Shown piece after piece: positions 48,062 through 56,364 of a stretch of DNA of 60,121 nucleotides. Position 1 is the first letter of the stretch, and each line of letters starts with the position of its first letter. The translations under genes and the position numbers were made by a program. Source of the stretch: Deltaproteobacteria bacterium (GTDB lineage Bacteria; Desulfobacterota; DSM-4660; Desulfatiglandales; Desulfatiglandaceae). The notes below the pieces were generated by a model. The model was given only the letters and a program-made list of their open reading frames with translations, did not search any database and was not told the origin of the DNA. Location of the stretch: the NCBI GenBank assembly GCA_029933075.1, contig JAOZOW010000007.1, forward strand, positions 1-60,121. Reading direction: 5' to 3'.

Positions 48062-49162
48062 TCAATGTTCTGGTAAAACAAAGTCAGGCATGCTTCCAAT
48101 GGCCTGGTATTGCCGTCTCATTTGGCCATAAACAGGCCTTCCTACTAGAAATGTATAGATTTCATCTGCCTTTTTCTCGGGATCAATGTTCTTGAACCTC
48201 TGTGGGTAAAGAACTTTTCCAATGGCATATGCATCAGCCAAAGCACTTCCTATATTGGTGGCATACCAGTTGAACGGAAGCAGGGTATAAACCCTCCTCC
48301 CTGAAAAGGCCTTCAAAGCCCTATAGTATTCTGGCTTCTTGTGGTAATCTTCGGCCACGAGAAGAAGACCGCCGCTGTCAATGAAGATAATATCAGGGTT
48401 CAGCTTGAGGAGCATCTCCTTATCCATAAACACGTGGCTGCCTATGGTGGGTTTGACCTCTTCAGCCACGTTTTTAGCCCCGACCCATTCAAAAGGAATA
48501 TAGTGCTGTTCTGTGCTTTCTATGCCATGAGCGCCTCGGTAGCCGATACCGCCCACATAGACACGGGGTATCTTGGCCTCGGTAATATCTGATGTGCGTC
48601 CTCCTAGATCCTTTCTAAGGGATTCGATATAGCCTACAACCTCATCGGCCCGCTTCTTACGGTTCAGGATCTTTCCTGCAATGCGAAGAGCGTCGTAAAC
48701 TGCCCTGTCAAAAGTGGCAAAGGCGCCATAATCAAGCACCACTACAGGGATTCCCAGGGTGCGCTGCACCTGGTCAGCAAGTCCCGCCTCCATGTATGTT
48801 ATAAAGATAACCTCAGGTCTCACCGAGATCAGGGCCTCGAGATCCGGTTTTTTGTTTATACTGACCGGCCCTCCAGGGCCACAGCGTGGTAATTTACGGA
48901 GTTCGGGATGTGCAATCCAGTAAGGCCGGCCCCCCGGGTTCCTCTTTTCCATGTCCTCGACGCCCGCAACCTTTGTTTCTGCTTGAAGATACACGATAAG
49001 GCGCAAGGCCCCGGGGCCAATACATACGATCCTTGCCGGATCAAAGGGGGCTCTCACCTTACGACCTGCCATATCGGTGACGGTCACTGAATGATCCGCT
49101 GCACAGACCGCAGAAATGCCCCAAGCTATGATGAAAACTATTAAGAACCCTAACCTCCTCAT
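48062..49162 (-). CDS. Periplasmic solute-binding protein of a FecB/BtuF-type ABC importer
   Basis: A 366-residue protein: signal peptide (about 1-22), then VTVTDMAGRKVRAPFDPARIVCIGPGALRLIVYL, the N-lobe of cluster A-II binding proteins, a long helix, and the C-lobe with KLNPDIIFIDSGG. These bind iron-siderophores, haem, cobalamin or nickel chelates. A conserved-looking insert GGRPYWIAHPELRKLPRCGPGG follows the first domain. Same operon as the permease and ATPase. Confidence 0.88.
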   Translation of the reverse strand: MRRLGFLIVFIIAWGISAVCAADHSVTVTDMAGRKVRAPFDPARIVCIGPGALRLIVYLQAETKVAGVEDMEKRNPGGRPYWIAHPELRKLPRCGPGGPVSINKKPDLEALISVRPEVIFITYMEAGLADQVQRTLGIPVVVLDYGAFATFDRAVYDALRIAGKILNRKKRADEVVGYIESLRKDLGGRTSDITEAKIPRVYVGGIGYRGAHGIESTEQHYIPFEWVGAKNVAEEVKPTIGSHVFMDKEMLLKLNPDIIFIDSGGLLLVAEDYHKKPEYYRALKAFSGRRVYTLLPFNWYATNIGSALADAYAIGKVLYPQRFKNIDPEKKADEIYTFLVGRPVYGQMRRQYQAIGSMPDFVLPEH

Positions 49163-49177
49163 CCTTCTCCCTTACCT

Positions 49178-49930
49178 TTAGGCGGGTACCACAACCATGT
49201 GATTCCCGATTCGAACCAATTCCACATCAACACCATAAACTTGGCGAATCGTTTCCGCGGTAAGTTCCTCCTTTCCAGCCACTGCGTAAATCCGCCCGTC
49301 TTTTAGAAAAAGATAGCTGTCGGCAAAGCGCAGTGCCATATTCAGGTCATGGATGGCCGCCACGGCAGACAGGCCTCTTTGTTTCACGATCTTGCGGATC
49401 AATTCCATAACTTCCAGTTGATTCTTTAGGTCAAGATTGCTGGTTGGCTCGTCCAGCAAAAGCACCTGGGGCGACTGGGCAAGGGCCCGGGCAATAACCA
49501 CCTTTTGGAGCTCGCCACCGCTCAAGGTGCTAATAGGCCGCATGGCCAAATGCTCCAGTCCAATCTGGCGAATGATAGTTTCTGCCAGCGCATAATTTCC
49601 CCCTCCCATGGACCAGCGTATATGTGGTTTACGCCCCATGAGCACCGACTCAAACACGGTCAACCCTGATTCGGGATACCGCTGTGGCACATAGGCTATA
49701 AGCTGCGCAATCCTGCCGTGGTTCATTGAAGAAAGGTCCGCACCATCCAACAGGACAGTCCCGCGGTGAGGTTCAAGTATGCGGTTAAGGCACTTTAGCA
49801 GCGTGGACTTGCCAGCACCGTTTACCCCAAGCACACACATGATCTGTCCCCGCTCAAGGCAGAAACTCACGTTTGAGAGCACTGGGTGGCTGTTGTAGGA
49901 AAAGTAAATATCAGCGACCTTGAGCCTCAC
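49178..49930 (-). CDS. ABC importer ATP-binding protein (FecE/BtuD type)
   Basis: A 250-residue ATPase with Walker A GVNGAGKST, signature LSGGELQKV, Walker B VLLLDEPTSNLD and the switch His in AAIHDLNMA. It powers the FecCD-type permease; the 4-base overlap with it implies coupling. Typical of iron, cobalamin or nickel chelate import. Confidence 0.95.
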   Translation of the reverse strand: MRLKVADIYFSYNSHPVLSNVSFCLERGQIMCVLGVNGAGKSTLLKCLNRILEPHRGTVLLDGADLSSMNHGRIAQLIAYVPQRYPESGLTVFESVLMGRKPHIRWSMGGGNYALAETIIRQIGLEHLAMRPISTLSGGELQKVVIARALAQSPQVLLLDEPTSNLDLKNQLEVMELIRKIVKQRGLSAVAAIHDLNMALRFADSYLFLKDGRIYAVAGKEELTAETIRQVYGVDVELVRIGNHMVVVPA

Positions 49931-50949
49931 CTGTACCCCCTTATAAGCAGATAAAGAAACATCGGTGCCCCTAAAAAAGAGGTAATCACGCCTACCGGAA
50001 GCGCGCCCGAACCTATGAGTATGCGTCCAACGGTGTCCGCCGAAAGCAACAATAATGCCCCAAGAACTGCTGAAAAGGGTATAAGCAAGCGGTGTTCCTC
50101 GCCTACCAGACGCCGGGCCATATGCGGAGCGATGAGCCCTACAAAGGCGATCACGCCATGAAAGGCGGTCGCCAATGCGGAGACAAGGGCTGCAGCAACC
50201 ATCCCTGAAAGCCTGATCTTTCCCACACTCACGCCCAGCCCCTTGGCCGTCTCCTCGCCCGAGGCCAGGGCGTTAAGATCCCATCTGACCATCATCAAGT
50301 AAAGGGAAGTAATAAGGACAGCCCCTGTCATAAGCCAAATTTCCCGCCAACTTGAACGTGCCACGTCCCCGAATGTCCAGAAAACCACCATTGCCAGCTC
50401 TGTTTCCGTGGCCAGATATTGAATAAGAATCGTAGCCGAGGCAAAGACCGATGATAGAGCCACACCCGAAAGGATGATAGCCTCAGGGGAAAGCCTCTTG
50501 AGACCCGCCAGCACAAGAATGACCAGGGTGGCTGTCATTGCCCCCGCAAAGGCAAAGGCGGTTACAGAGAACACCTTGGTGCCAAAAACCACTATGGCTG
50601 AGGCCGCCCCGAAGGCGGCTCCCTGGCTGATTCCCAGTGTGGAAGGGGCACCAAGCGGATTCTTGAGCAACGACTGAATAGCCAGGCCAGAAACCGAAAG
50701 CCCCCACCCACAGACAACCGCCGCAACCACCCGCGGGAAACGGATATTTGCGATGACCACCCGGGAGGCCCCTTCAGCGTTGCCAAACAGCACTGATAAA
50801 ACATTGCTGAGCGCAATATGGTAGGCCCCGTGGGTAATGGCGTATGCGCCAACGACAAGCACCATGAGCAGCAATGCTAAAAATAGAAGTACTTTCTGGT
50901 GAAGATGCCTTATGTAATCTGCCGTAATGGAATTGGCTTCAACATTCAT
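49927..50949 (-). CDS. FecCD-type ABC importer permease
   Basis: A 340-residue inner-membrane permease with about 10 helices. Family marks: FPRVVAAVVCGWGLSVSGLAIQSLLKNPLGAPSTLGISQGAAFGA and FVGLIAPHMARRLVGEEHRLLIP with the coupling loop. First gene of the operon permease-ATPase-binding protein-CooC. GGCCACGAAG hairpin 3 lies 43 bases upstream. Confidence 0.95.
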   Translation of the reverse strand: MNVEANSITADYIRHLHQKVLLFLALLLMVLVVGAYAITHGAYHIALSNVLSVLFGNAEGASRVVIANIRFPRVVAAVVCGWGLSVSGLAIQSLLKNPLGAPSTLGISQGAAFGAASAIVVFGTKVFSVTAFAFAGAMTATLVILVLAGLKRLSPEAIILSGVALSSVFASATILIQYLATETELAMVVFWTFGDVARSSWREIWLMTGAVLITSLYLMMVRWDLNALASGEETAKGLGVSVGKIRLSGMVAAALVSALATAFHGVIAFVGLIAPHMARRLVGEEHRLLIPFSAVLGALLLLSADTVGRILIGSGALPVGVITSFLGAPMFLYLLIRGYR

Positions 50950-50991
50950 CTTGGACCGGCAACCCTATAATATCAACCTGCAAGACCATTC

Positions 50992-51047
50992 AAAAAGGCC
51001 ACGACGACACACCCCTCTTCCCGGAACCATGGCCTTCGTGACCTTAA
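50992..51047. terminator. GGCCACGAAG-family hairpin 3
   Basis: AAGGCCACGA pairs with TCGTGACCTT with one mismatch around about 26 bases; TTTTT follows on the minus strand. It stands 43 bases before the permease start. A possible promoter (TTGAAT, 15 bases, TATTAT) overlaps its end, so it may end the upstream transcript or sit in the leader. Confidence 0.6.
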
Positions 51048-51214
51048 TTGTTTGTTTATGTTTATATGCTACCGCCCTCGGGGCACGAATATCATTTTCC
51101 TGATAGCTTCTACTATCTTTTTTGATTTTACGTTTGTTAGCAGAATTTTCCTTGCGTCAATACTCTCTCCCTCATTCGTCTTGCGACTCAAAAAAATCTT
51201 GCGGTTTACGAGGT

Positions 51215-51427
51215 TCATCCTCTTAATCCTACCCCTGGTGGACCCAGGATGATTACGTTCTCAGCTCGATTTACAAATCCCCGTGCCGCCAGCTCACGGA
51301 CCACCTTGCGGTCTATGCTAGACTGAAAGGAGAAGTCAAATCGCTCCAGTGTTTCTCCTCCAGTACCGTTCCGACAATGGCATTTAAACTTTGCGAATCT
51401 GCTGAGAAAAGATGGCAATGCCTCCAT
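51215..51427 (-). pseudogene. Remnant of IS21-type istB ATPase gene
   Basis: The translation ETLERFDFSFQSSIDRKVVR and ENVIILGPPGVG matches the start of the IstB AAA+ domain up to the Walker A motif, where it is cut (GPPGVG then stop instead of GKTH). No istA and no terminal repeats are seen. It is a decayed insertion sequence fragment between the ABC operon and the permease gene. Confidence 0.75.
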
Positions 51428-51657
51428 AGATCAAAGAAGTTGGCAGAAGTCATTAGAGGCGTAGTGTTTGTCAATGGTATAGATGAAAATCGGATCGCCG
51501 CCTAATCCTTCACACACAACATTTGACAATAACTCTCGTCAATAATCCTCTTGGTCAATCTTTCTACAAACCCTCTGCCCCTCACACCGTGGACATAAAG
51601 GGCAAGGGGGAAATTACAGCTCAGAAAAGGATTATTATTACCGTACACCTTGTCATG
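51428..51657. other. Degenerate spacer, probably insertion-sequence debris
   Basis: No intact gene is seen. Fragments of open frames on the minus strand are interrupted by stops. Next to the istB remnant it is likely leftover mobile DNA. Confidence 0.4.
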
Positions 51658-53034
51658 TTATTGCCTTTTTGCGGCGAAATAGAAATATATCAATACACCT
51701 AAACCAATTGTTCCCAAACCGCTCAGAGAGGCGGTGGGCCTGCTCTTGATAGTGAAAAAAATAATCCAGAGGTTTCCCATGATAAAGAGAATTGGCGTTA
51801 CAGGATATCCGAATGTCTTGTAACCGGCAGCCAAAGTAGGTTGTTTTATCCGGAGCAGGATCATCCCCAGCACAGTCAGCATAGCAAATAATGATAGGGT
51901 AAAACCGATGTATAAGAGCAGTTTGTCAAACGACGCTGTGATAACCATAATAATAGCAATCCCTGCCTGGAAAAAGATGGAATATGCAGGCGTCCTACGA
52001 ATTTTGTTCACCTTGCCGAAAATGCCAAAGAAGACATTATCTTTTGACATGGCATAATAAACTCTCGGTCCGGTCATAATCATAGCGCTCAGAACGGAGA
52101 GAAGTCCTATGGCAATGGCTCCACTAAAGTATTTGCTGACATGGTCTCCGAACAAAGAAACGGCCGATTTTGCTCCGACTTCAAGGACGCCGCTTATCTC
52201 CTTTGCCGGAAGTGCGTAAATATACACGACGTTCAAAAGCAGATAAAGACACATTACGAGAGATGTCCCGGTAAAAAGAGCGAGAGGGATATTTCTGCCA
52301 GGCTTCTTGATCTCACCGCCCAGGTAAGCGGCCGCATTCCATCCACTATAAGCAAATGAGACAAATATCAACGATATAGCGAACTTGTCTTGAAACAGTG
52401 AGCTCATTTCCAGGCGTTCAGAGAAATTGCATGTTGAGCCATTACCCAGGCACAGGCCAGCGACAACAAAGAGAACAATGAAACCTATTTTAAACACGGT
52501 CAACCCATTTTGGACCCGGGTGCCGAGGAAAAGGCTGTGGTAATGAACCAGCGAAAGGATAATGATAATGGATGTGGCAAGTATGGTAATTGACGATAGG
52601 GTAAGAATATGGATCCCCAGGAAGGGAACTGTAAATCCAAATTTAGGGCCAAAAGAGGCTGGCAGCGCGCGGAAAATATAGGTGGCAAAGGCAATGGAAG
52701 CCGCTGCAATAGGCGCTGAAAATCCCACTATCAGGGATATCCAACCGGAAAGAAAGCCCATCCATTCGCCAAAGCTTTCCCTTAAAAATATATATTCCCC
52801 TCCTGCTTTCGGGAACATGGCACCCAGTTCCCCATAACAAAGAGCCCCACACAGAGCAAATACGCCCCCTACAAACCAGCAAAGAAGCATGGTTTGAGGG
52901 TTGCCGATCTCTTGCATGATGAAGCCGGAAGTAGTAAATATACCGGTCCCCACCATATTAGCGATCACCAAGATTGATGCAGAAGGAAACCCAATTTCTC
53001 TTCTCAGCTCACAGTTGTTCAATTTATTTTTCAA
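51658..53034 (-). CDS. APC-superfamily permease
   Basis: A 458-residue membrane protein with about 12 helices. The first helix region (ILVIANMVGTGIFTTSGFIMQEIG) and AYSGWNAAAYLGGEIKKPGRNIP are typical of LAT/cationic amino acid-type APC permeases. The start is a TTG at 53034, 11 bases after the nucleoside-hydrolase stop, so it is probably co-transcribed. It might take up a product of the periplasmic enzymes; substrate not known. Confidence 0.88.
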   Translation of the reverse strand: MKNKLNNCELRREIGFPSASILVIANMVGTGIFTTSGFIMQEIGNPQTMLLCWFVGGVFALCGALCYGELGAMFPKAGGEYIFLRESFGEWMGFLSGWISLIVGFSAPIAAASIAFATYIFRALPASFGPKFGFTVPFLGIHILTLSSITILATSIIIILSLVHYHSLFLGTRVQNGLTVFKIGFIVLFVVAGLCLGNGSTCNFSERLEMSSLFQDKFAISLIFVSFAYSGWNAAAYLGGEIKKPGRNIPLALFTGTSLVMCLYLLLNVVYIYALPAKEISGVLEVGAKSAVSLFGDHVSKYFSGAIAIGLLSVLSAMIMTGPRVYYAMSKDNVFFGIFGKVNKIRRTPAYSIFFQAGIAIIMVITASFDKLLLYIGFTLSLFAMLTVLGMILLRIKQPTLAAGYKTFGYPVTPILFIMGNLWIIFFTIKSRPTASLSGLGTIGLGVLIYFYFAAKRQ

Positions 53035-53045
53035 TAACTTTCCGC

Positions 53046-54524
53046 TTACTTCATCACCTCATTGAAAATATCTCGACGATCAAGTGCAAGCCAATACTGA
53101 ATCGCGAGTTCTCTGATATGGGCAAAGTACTCTGTGCTCAAGCCTTCGTACCTCTTTAATGCCTTCTTGATCTCTGCTCTTATGTTTTGCATCCACGCTG
53201 GTTTCAGCTTTAAGGTCAGTTTTTTCTCCTTGTAAAAGAAGGCTGCCGCTGGTTCCGGCTCCCCCTCAGATATCTCGATATTCCCTCGACCCAGACTCGC
53301 ACCGGTAGCCACCTGAAGCCCATCATTCATGCAGCTCAAAGGAGGAGCATTCCCAGCAAATGAAACGACCTTCAGCTCATCAAAGGGAGCTTCTAAGATT
53401 TCTCTTGCCCTTACCCCCATTTTGGCCCCGATGAGGGAATATACACCCAGGTGGCGGTGAAACTCATTAGTCAAAAGGCAGGCTTTCCATTCTTCAAGAC
53501 CATATTTTTCAATGATCTTTTTCACGTGGGGGCTTACGTCTTCCCTGAACAGGGAGGGATTGCTCGGAAAAAGCTTAAAGGCTACCGGATAGCGGGGGCT
53601 TAGGTGGAAGTCCGCCAAATGACCCAGGAGTTTCAAATAGATCTCATAGACGCCAGCCCTCCTAAAGGTCGCAAGCGACATTACATGAGGATGATTGCCT
53701 GAGGGAACAAACTTAAAAAGCGATGGACGATTTAGGTAAATGACAGTCATCTCATCCCATACATAAAAGTGCCCCATAGATAAAAGCTTTCTAACGGCAG
53801 GGGGCTCATGGATCTTAGCCACCAGGCGGGCTGGTGTTGTATTCATGCTTTCTATTTGTTCGTAGAGCTTCTTGTCAAAATGAAGTAGTTTTTCCTCTGG
53901 AAGGGCTATGGAATAAATATTTAGGCCCGAATCGAAAATGAAACTGGCGGAGTCCGGATCTCGGGTCGTGTTCCAGCCGGGAGAGGGGTCATTCGGATGT
54001 CCTCCAAAATAAACGAGCCGCGAGATCTTTTCGTTCATCCCGGGACACAGTCGAAGGGCCCCCGCCAGATTGGTTAAAGGTCCAAGGCAAAGGTATACTG
54101 CCCGCGTTTCTAAGGCCTTCAGTGCCCTTACAATTTCCTCTGAAGCTGGGTGATCCAGAGCTGTTTTGTTATCACCTACGTTTATTTCGGGCCACTTCAC
54201 ATCCTCAGTCCATGAGCGCCACTGAGGCGCTCGTTTTCCCAGTACCTTACCTGCGGCTACCGGGATTTCTTGACGTCCAAAATATCTCAGCAGCCTTATT
54301 AAACTTTTGCAACCGGTCTTGGGAGATACGGCTCCGTCTGAAGTGACAATCAACCGGATATCAACCATGTCCGAGTTTAGGAGCATGGCAATTGCACGGA
54401 TGTCATCAAGGGCCATGTCCGTATCCACAAGGACAGGCACCCTGTATGTATGGGCATGCACTATATGAGAGAAGAGGCAAAATAGTAGTGACACATAAAG
54501 TGCCGCATACCTTTTTCGAAACAT
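53046..54524 (-). CDS. Exported nucleoside-hydrolase-like protein fused to an FmdE domain
   Basis: A 492-residue periplasmic protein. Signal peptide (about 1-24, ending HIVHA). The N-terminal domain is inosine/uridine-preferring nucleoside hydrolase-like: calcium-binding VDTDMALDD (Asp34, 36, 40, 41), LGPLTNLAGAL, and WDEMTVIYL with its late Asp. Residues about 352-450 form an FmdE domain: FHRHLGVYSLIGAKMG, PPLSCMNDGLQVATGASLGRGNIE. I know of no common protein with both. The ATG at 54524 has GAGG 6 bases upstream. It may cleave a glycosidic bond of a nucleotide-bearing cofactor in the periplasm while FmdE binds metal. Confidence 0.82.
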   Translation of the reverse strand: MFRKRYAALYVSLLFCLFSHIVHAHTYRVPVLVDTDMALDDIRAIAMLLNSDMVDIRLIVTSDGAVSPKTGCKSLIRLLRYFGRQEIPVAAGKVLGKRAPQWRSWTEDVKWPEINVGDNKTALDHPASEEIVRALKALETRAVYLCLGPLTNLAGALRLCPGMNEKISRLVYFGGHPNDPSPGWNTTRDPDSASFIFDSGLNIYSIALPEEKLLHFDKKLYEQIESMNTTPARLVAKIHEPPAVRKLLSMGHFYVWDEMTVIYLNRPSLFKFVPSGNHPHVMSLATFRRAGVYEIYLKLLGHLADFHLSPRYPVAFKLFPSNPSLFREDVSPHVKKIIEKYGLEEWKACLLTNEFHRHLGVYSLIGAKMGVRAREILEAPFDELKVVSFAGNAPPLSCMNDGLQVATGASLGRGNIEISEGEPEPAAAFFYKEKKLTLKLKPAWMQNIRAEIKKALKRYEGLSTEYFAHIRELAIQYWLALDRRDIFNEVMK

Positions 54525-54586
54525 TTTTAACCTCATATAAGAAAGGACGTTATGCGCTACGCCTTGAGCCCCGTACATCTTTTATG

Positions 54587-55351
54587 TCATTCCTCCACCT
54601 GGAAGGTAAAGCAGTAGTTGTATCTATATTTATCGCATTTCTCAGGATCGGGGTAAGGGACCTCATGGAGTACATTCACGACCCATCTCCCTTTTTTCAA
54701 GATCCTGATTTGGGCTACCCCCTCCTTATCGGCCTTTGTAACAAAGGCAAAGGTATTTGGTTGGTCTGAAAAACCTGCATAAGTTGCTTTGACCTTGGCG
54801 TAAGGAAGGGCCTTCCCGTCATAAAGCACCTTTAGAGGAAAAAGCTCGCCTTCTATTAACTTATTTGGGTTTTTGAGTGGGATAATCTCCAAGGGATCAC
54901 CCACCTTCTGTTCAGCAATCTTAATACAATTCCCTACATTGATGATGGCCTTGGCGCGTATGTCAAAACGAAAGCAGGAAAGCACATTGTCCAGTCCCTT
55001 CTTGGCCTTTAGCTTATACCCATCAGTCGTCTTGCTAAGAAAGCCAGGGTGGATATTAGCCACTATAGTATAAGTGCCTTCTGCTTCCGGAACGAATTCA
55101 AACTCAGTTTGGGAGAGCTGCTTTAATGAAATCTTCACGCCTTTTGCATCTATGGCATAGACCTGATTCAGAAATTTCTCCTTTATTATCTCATCCTTAG
55201 GGAATTTGTGGCCCCAGCCTACGCCAATATGGACCTTCTGACCGGGTTTTGCTTGATGGTTATCAATATTGAGCCATAAAGAATGGGCATAAGCAGGAGC
55301 CCATGGGGACAGGAAAAACAAAAATAAAATAGAGAAAAATATGTTTTTCAC
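54587..55351 (-). CDS. Secreted DUF4198 protein, copy 2
   Basis: A 254-residue periplasmic protein. The GTG at 55351 lies 8 bases after AAGGAGGT and is chosen over the longer frame to 55429. The signal peptide ends AYA before HSLWLNI, again with an N-terminal His. Segments IGVGWGHKFPKDEI, PLEIIPLKNPNKLIEGELFPLKVLYDG and the late HEVPYPDPEKCD (H-E-x-x-Y-P-D-x-x-x-C-D) match copy 1. It lies in the receptor 2 operon. It probably delivers metal or complex between receptor and importer. Confidence 0.85.
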   Translation of the reverse strand: MKNIFFSILFLFFLSPWAPAYAHSLWLNIDNHQAKPGQKVHIGVGWGHKFPKDEIIKEKFLNQVYAIDAKGVKISLKQLSQTEFEFVPEAEGTYTIVANIHPGFLSKTTDGYKLKAKKGLDNVLSCFRFDIRAKAIINVGNCIKIAEQKVGDPLEIIPLKNPNKLIEGELFPLKVLYDGKALPYAKVKATYAGFSDQPNTFAFVTKADKEGVAQIRILKKGRWVVNVLHEVPYPDPEKCDKYRYNYCFTFQVEE

Positions 55352-55433
55352 CGTGAAGTACCTCCTTGGCCGTGTGGATATGTTCATCTGTAACTGAGCA
55401 CAGGGTAATTTGCCTGTAATTACTATCATGGTC

Positions 55434-56342
55434 TCATTCTAACTTTGATTGGTGTAGTTTCATTGCGGCCTCATAGGGCTTACCTTCCAAAAAGCGGCCC
55501 ACCAGTAAGAGGCCCATGAATTTTTCTCTCTCATCTGCCAACCTCTGCCCCATGTGGGCAACAGTTCCACGCATAATGCGCTCTCGGTCCGGATATCCGG
55601 CCCAGTAGACTACCGCGCAGGGCATGTCAGGCGGGAACACCTTCCCTAAGGCAGCAAACAGTCTCTCGGATTGCCAAAGGGCCATATAGAAAATCATGGT
55701 TGTCGGATACTTGGCCAGATCCTCGATAATCTGATGTTCTGTCAGCCCCGGGTCCATCAAAAAAAAGGGGGCCGTCTGTACGACCATGCGGGTATTATAG
55801 GCAGGTATCACGCTTTTTTTCAGCGCAGCCATGGCGGCCGCGTCACATCCCATTCCCGCAATGATCACAACGTCATGAGGATCGAACTGTTCCACATACC
55901 AGTGGCTGGGACCAAACAGGCAAGGGTTGCCTGAGTCCAAGAGTCCTACATCTTTTCCTTGAGCCAAAAGGCTTTCGATCTGGGACACTCTTGCATCCCT
56001 TATCTGAAACCGCTCCACCTTGAATCTGGCCATTTCTTCCTTGTTCAATTTTCGGTAGTCTTTTCCATTGTAGTCCCAGAACCCTTTCCACGGATCAAAC
56101 AGAATGGGTTTATTGCAAATGTAATCAGCAAAGAGCTTCACATGCTGATCCGATGCCACAATAGCATCCATCCGCTTGATCGTATCCAGGGCCTGGACCG
56201 TTGCCATTCTGGGGCCGGCCGGACCCGTTCCAATTACATAGAAGTGACCGCGGCCCCAAGCAATTGCCTGGGATGGACACAGGCATTCAACCGCGGCCAA
56301 AGCAATCGCTACAATGTAAATAATTTGTCTTATCTGTTTCAT
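55434..56342 (-). CDS. Exported tetrapyrrole-methylase-fold protein
   Basis: A 302-residue protein with a clear signal peptide (about 1-28, ending SQAIA). The mature part has the tetrapyrrole (corrin/porphyrin) methylase pattern: FYVIGTGPAGPRMATVQALDTIKRMDAIVA, GKDVGLLDSGNPCLFGP, VVIIAGMGCDAAAMAAL and a late domain with MIFYMALWQSERLFAALGK and CAVVYWAGYPDRERI. Such enzymes methylate precorrins with SAM in the cytoplasm; the periplasm has no SAM, so this one may only bind tetrapyrroles. GGAG lies 7 bases before the ATG. It follows receptor 2 by 22 bases. Confidence 0.82.
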   Translation of the reverse strand: MKQIRQIIYIVAIALAAVECLCPSQAIAWGRGHFYVIGTGPAGPRMATVQALDTIKRMDAIVASDQHVKLFADYICNKPILFDPWKGFWDYNGKDYRKLNKEEMARFKVERFQIRDARVSQIESLLAQGKDVGLLDSGNPCLFGPSHWYVEQFDPHDVVIIAGMGCDAAAMAALKKSVIPAYNTRMVVQTAPFFLMDPGLTEHQIIEDLAKYPTTMIFYMALWQSERLFAALGKVFPPDMPCAVVYWAGYPDRERIMRGTVAHMGQRLADEREKFMGLLLVGRFLEGKPYEAAMKLHQSKLE

Positions 56343-56364
56343 GAGTTTGCTCCATCAGTTGCCC

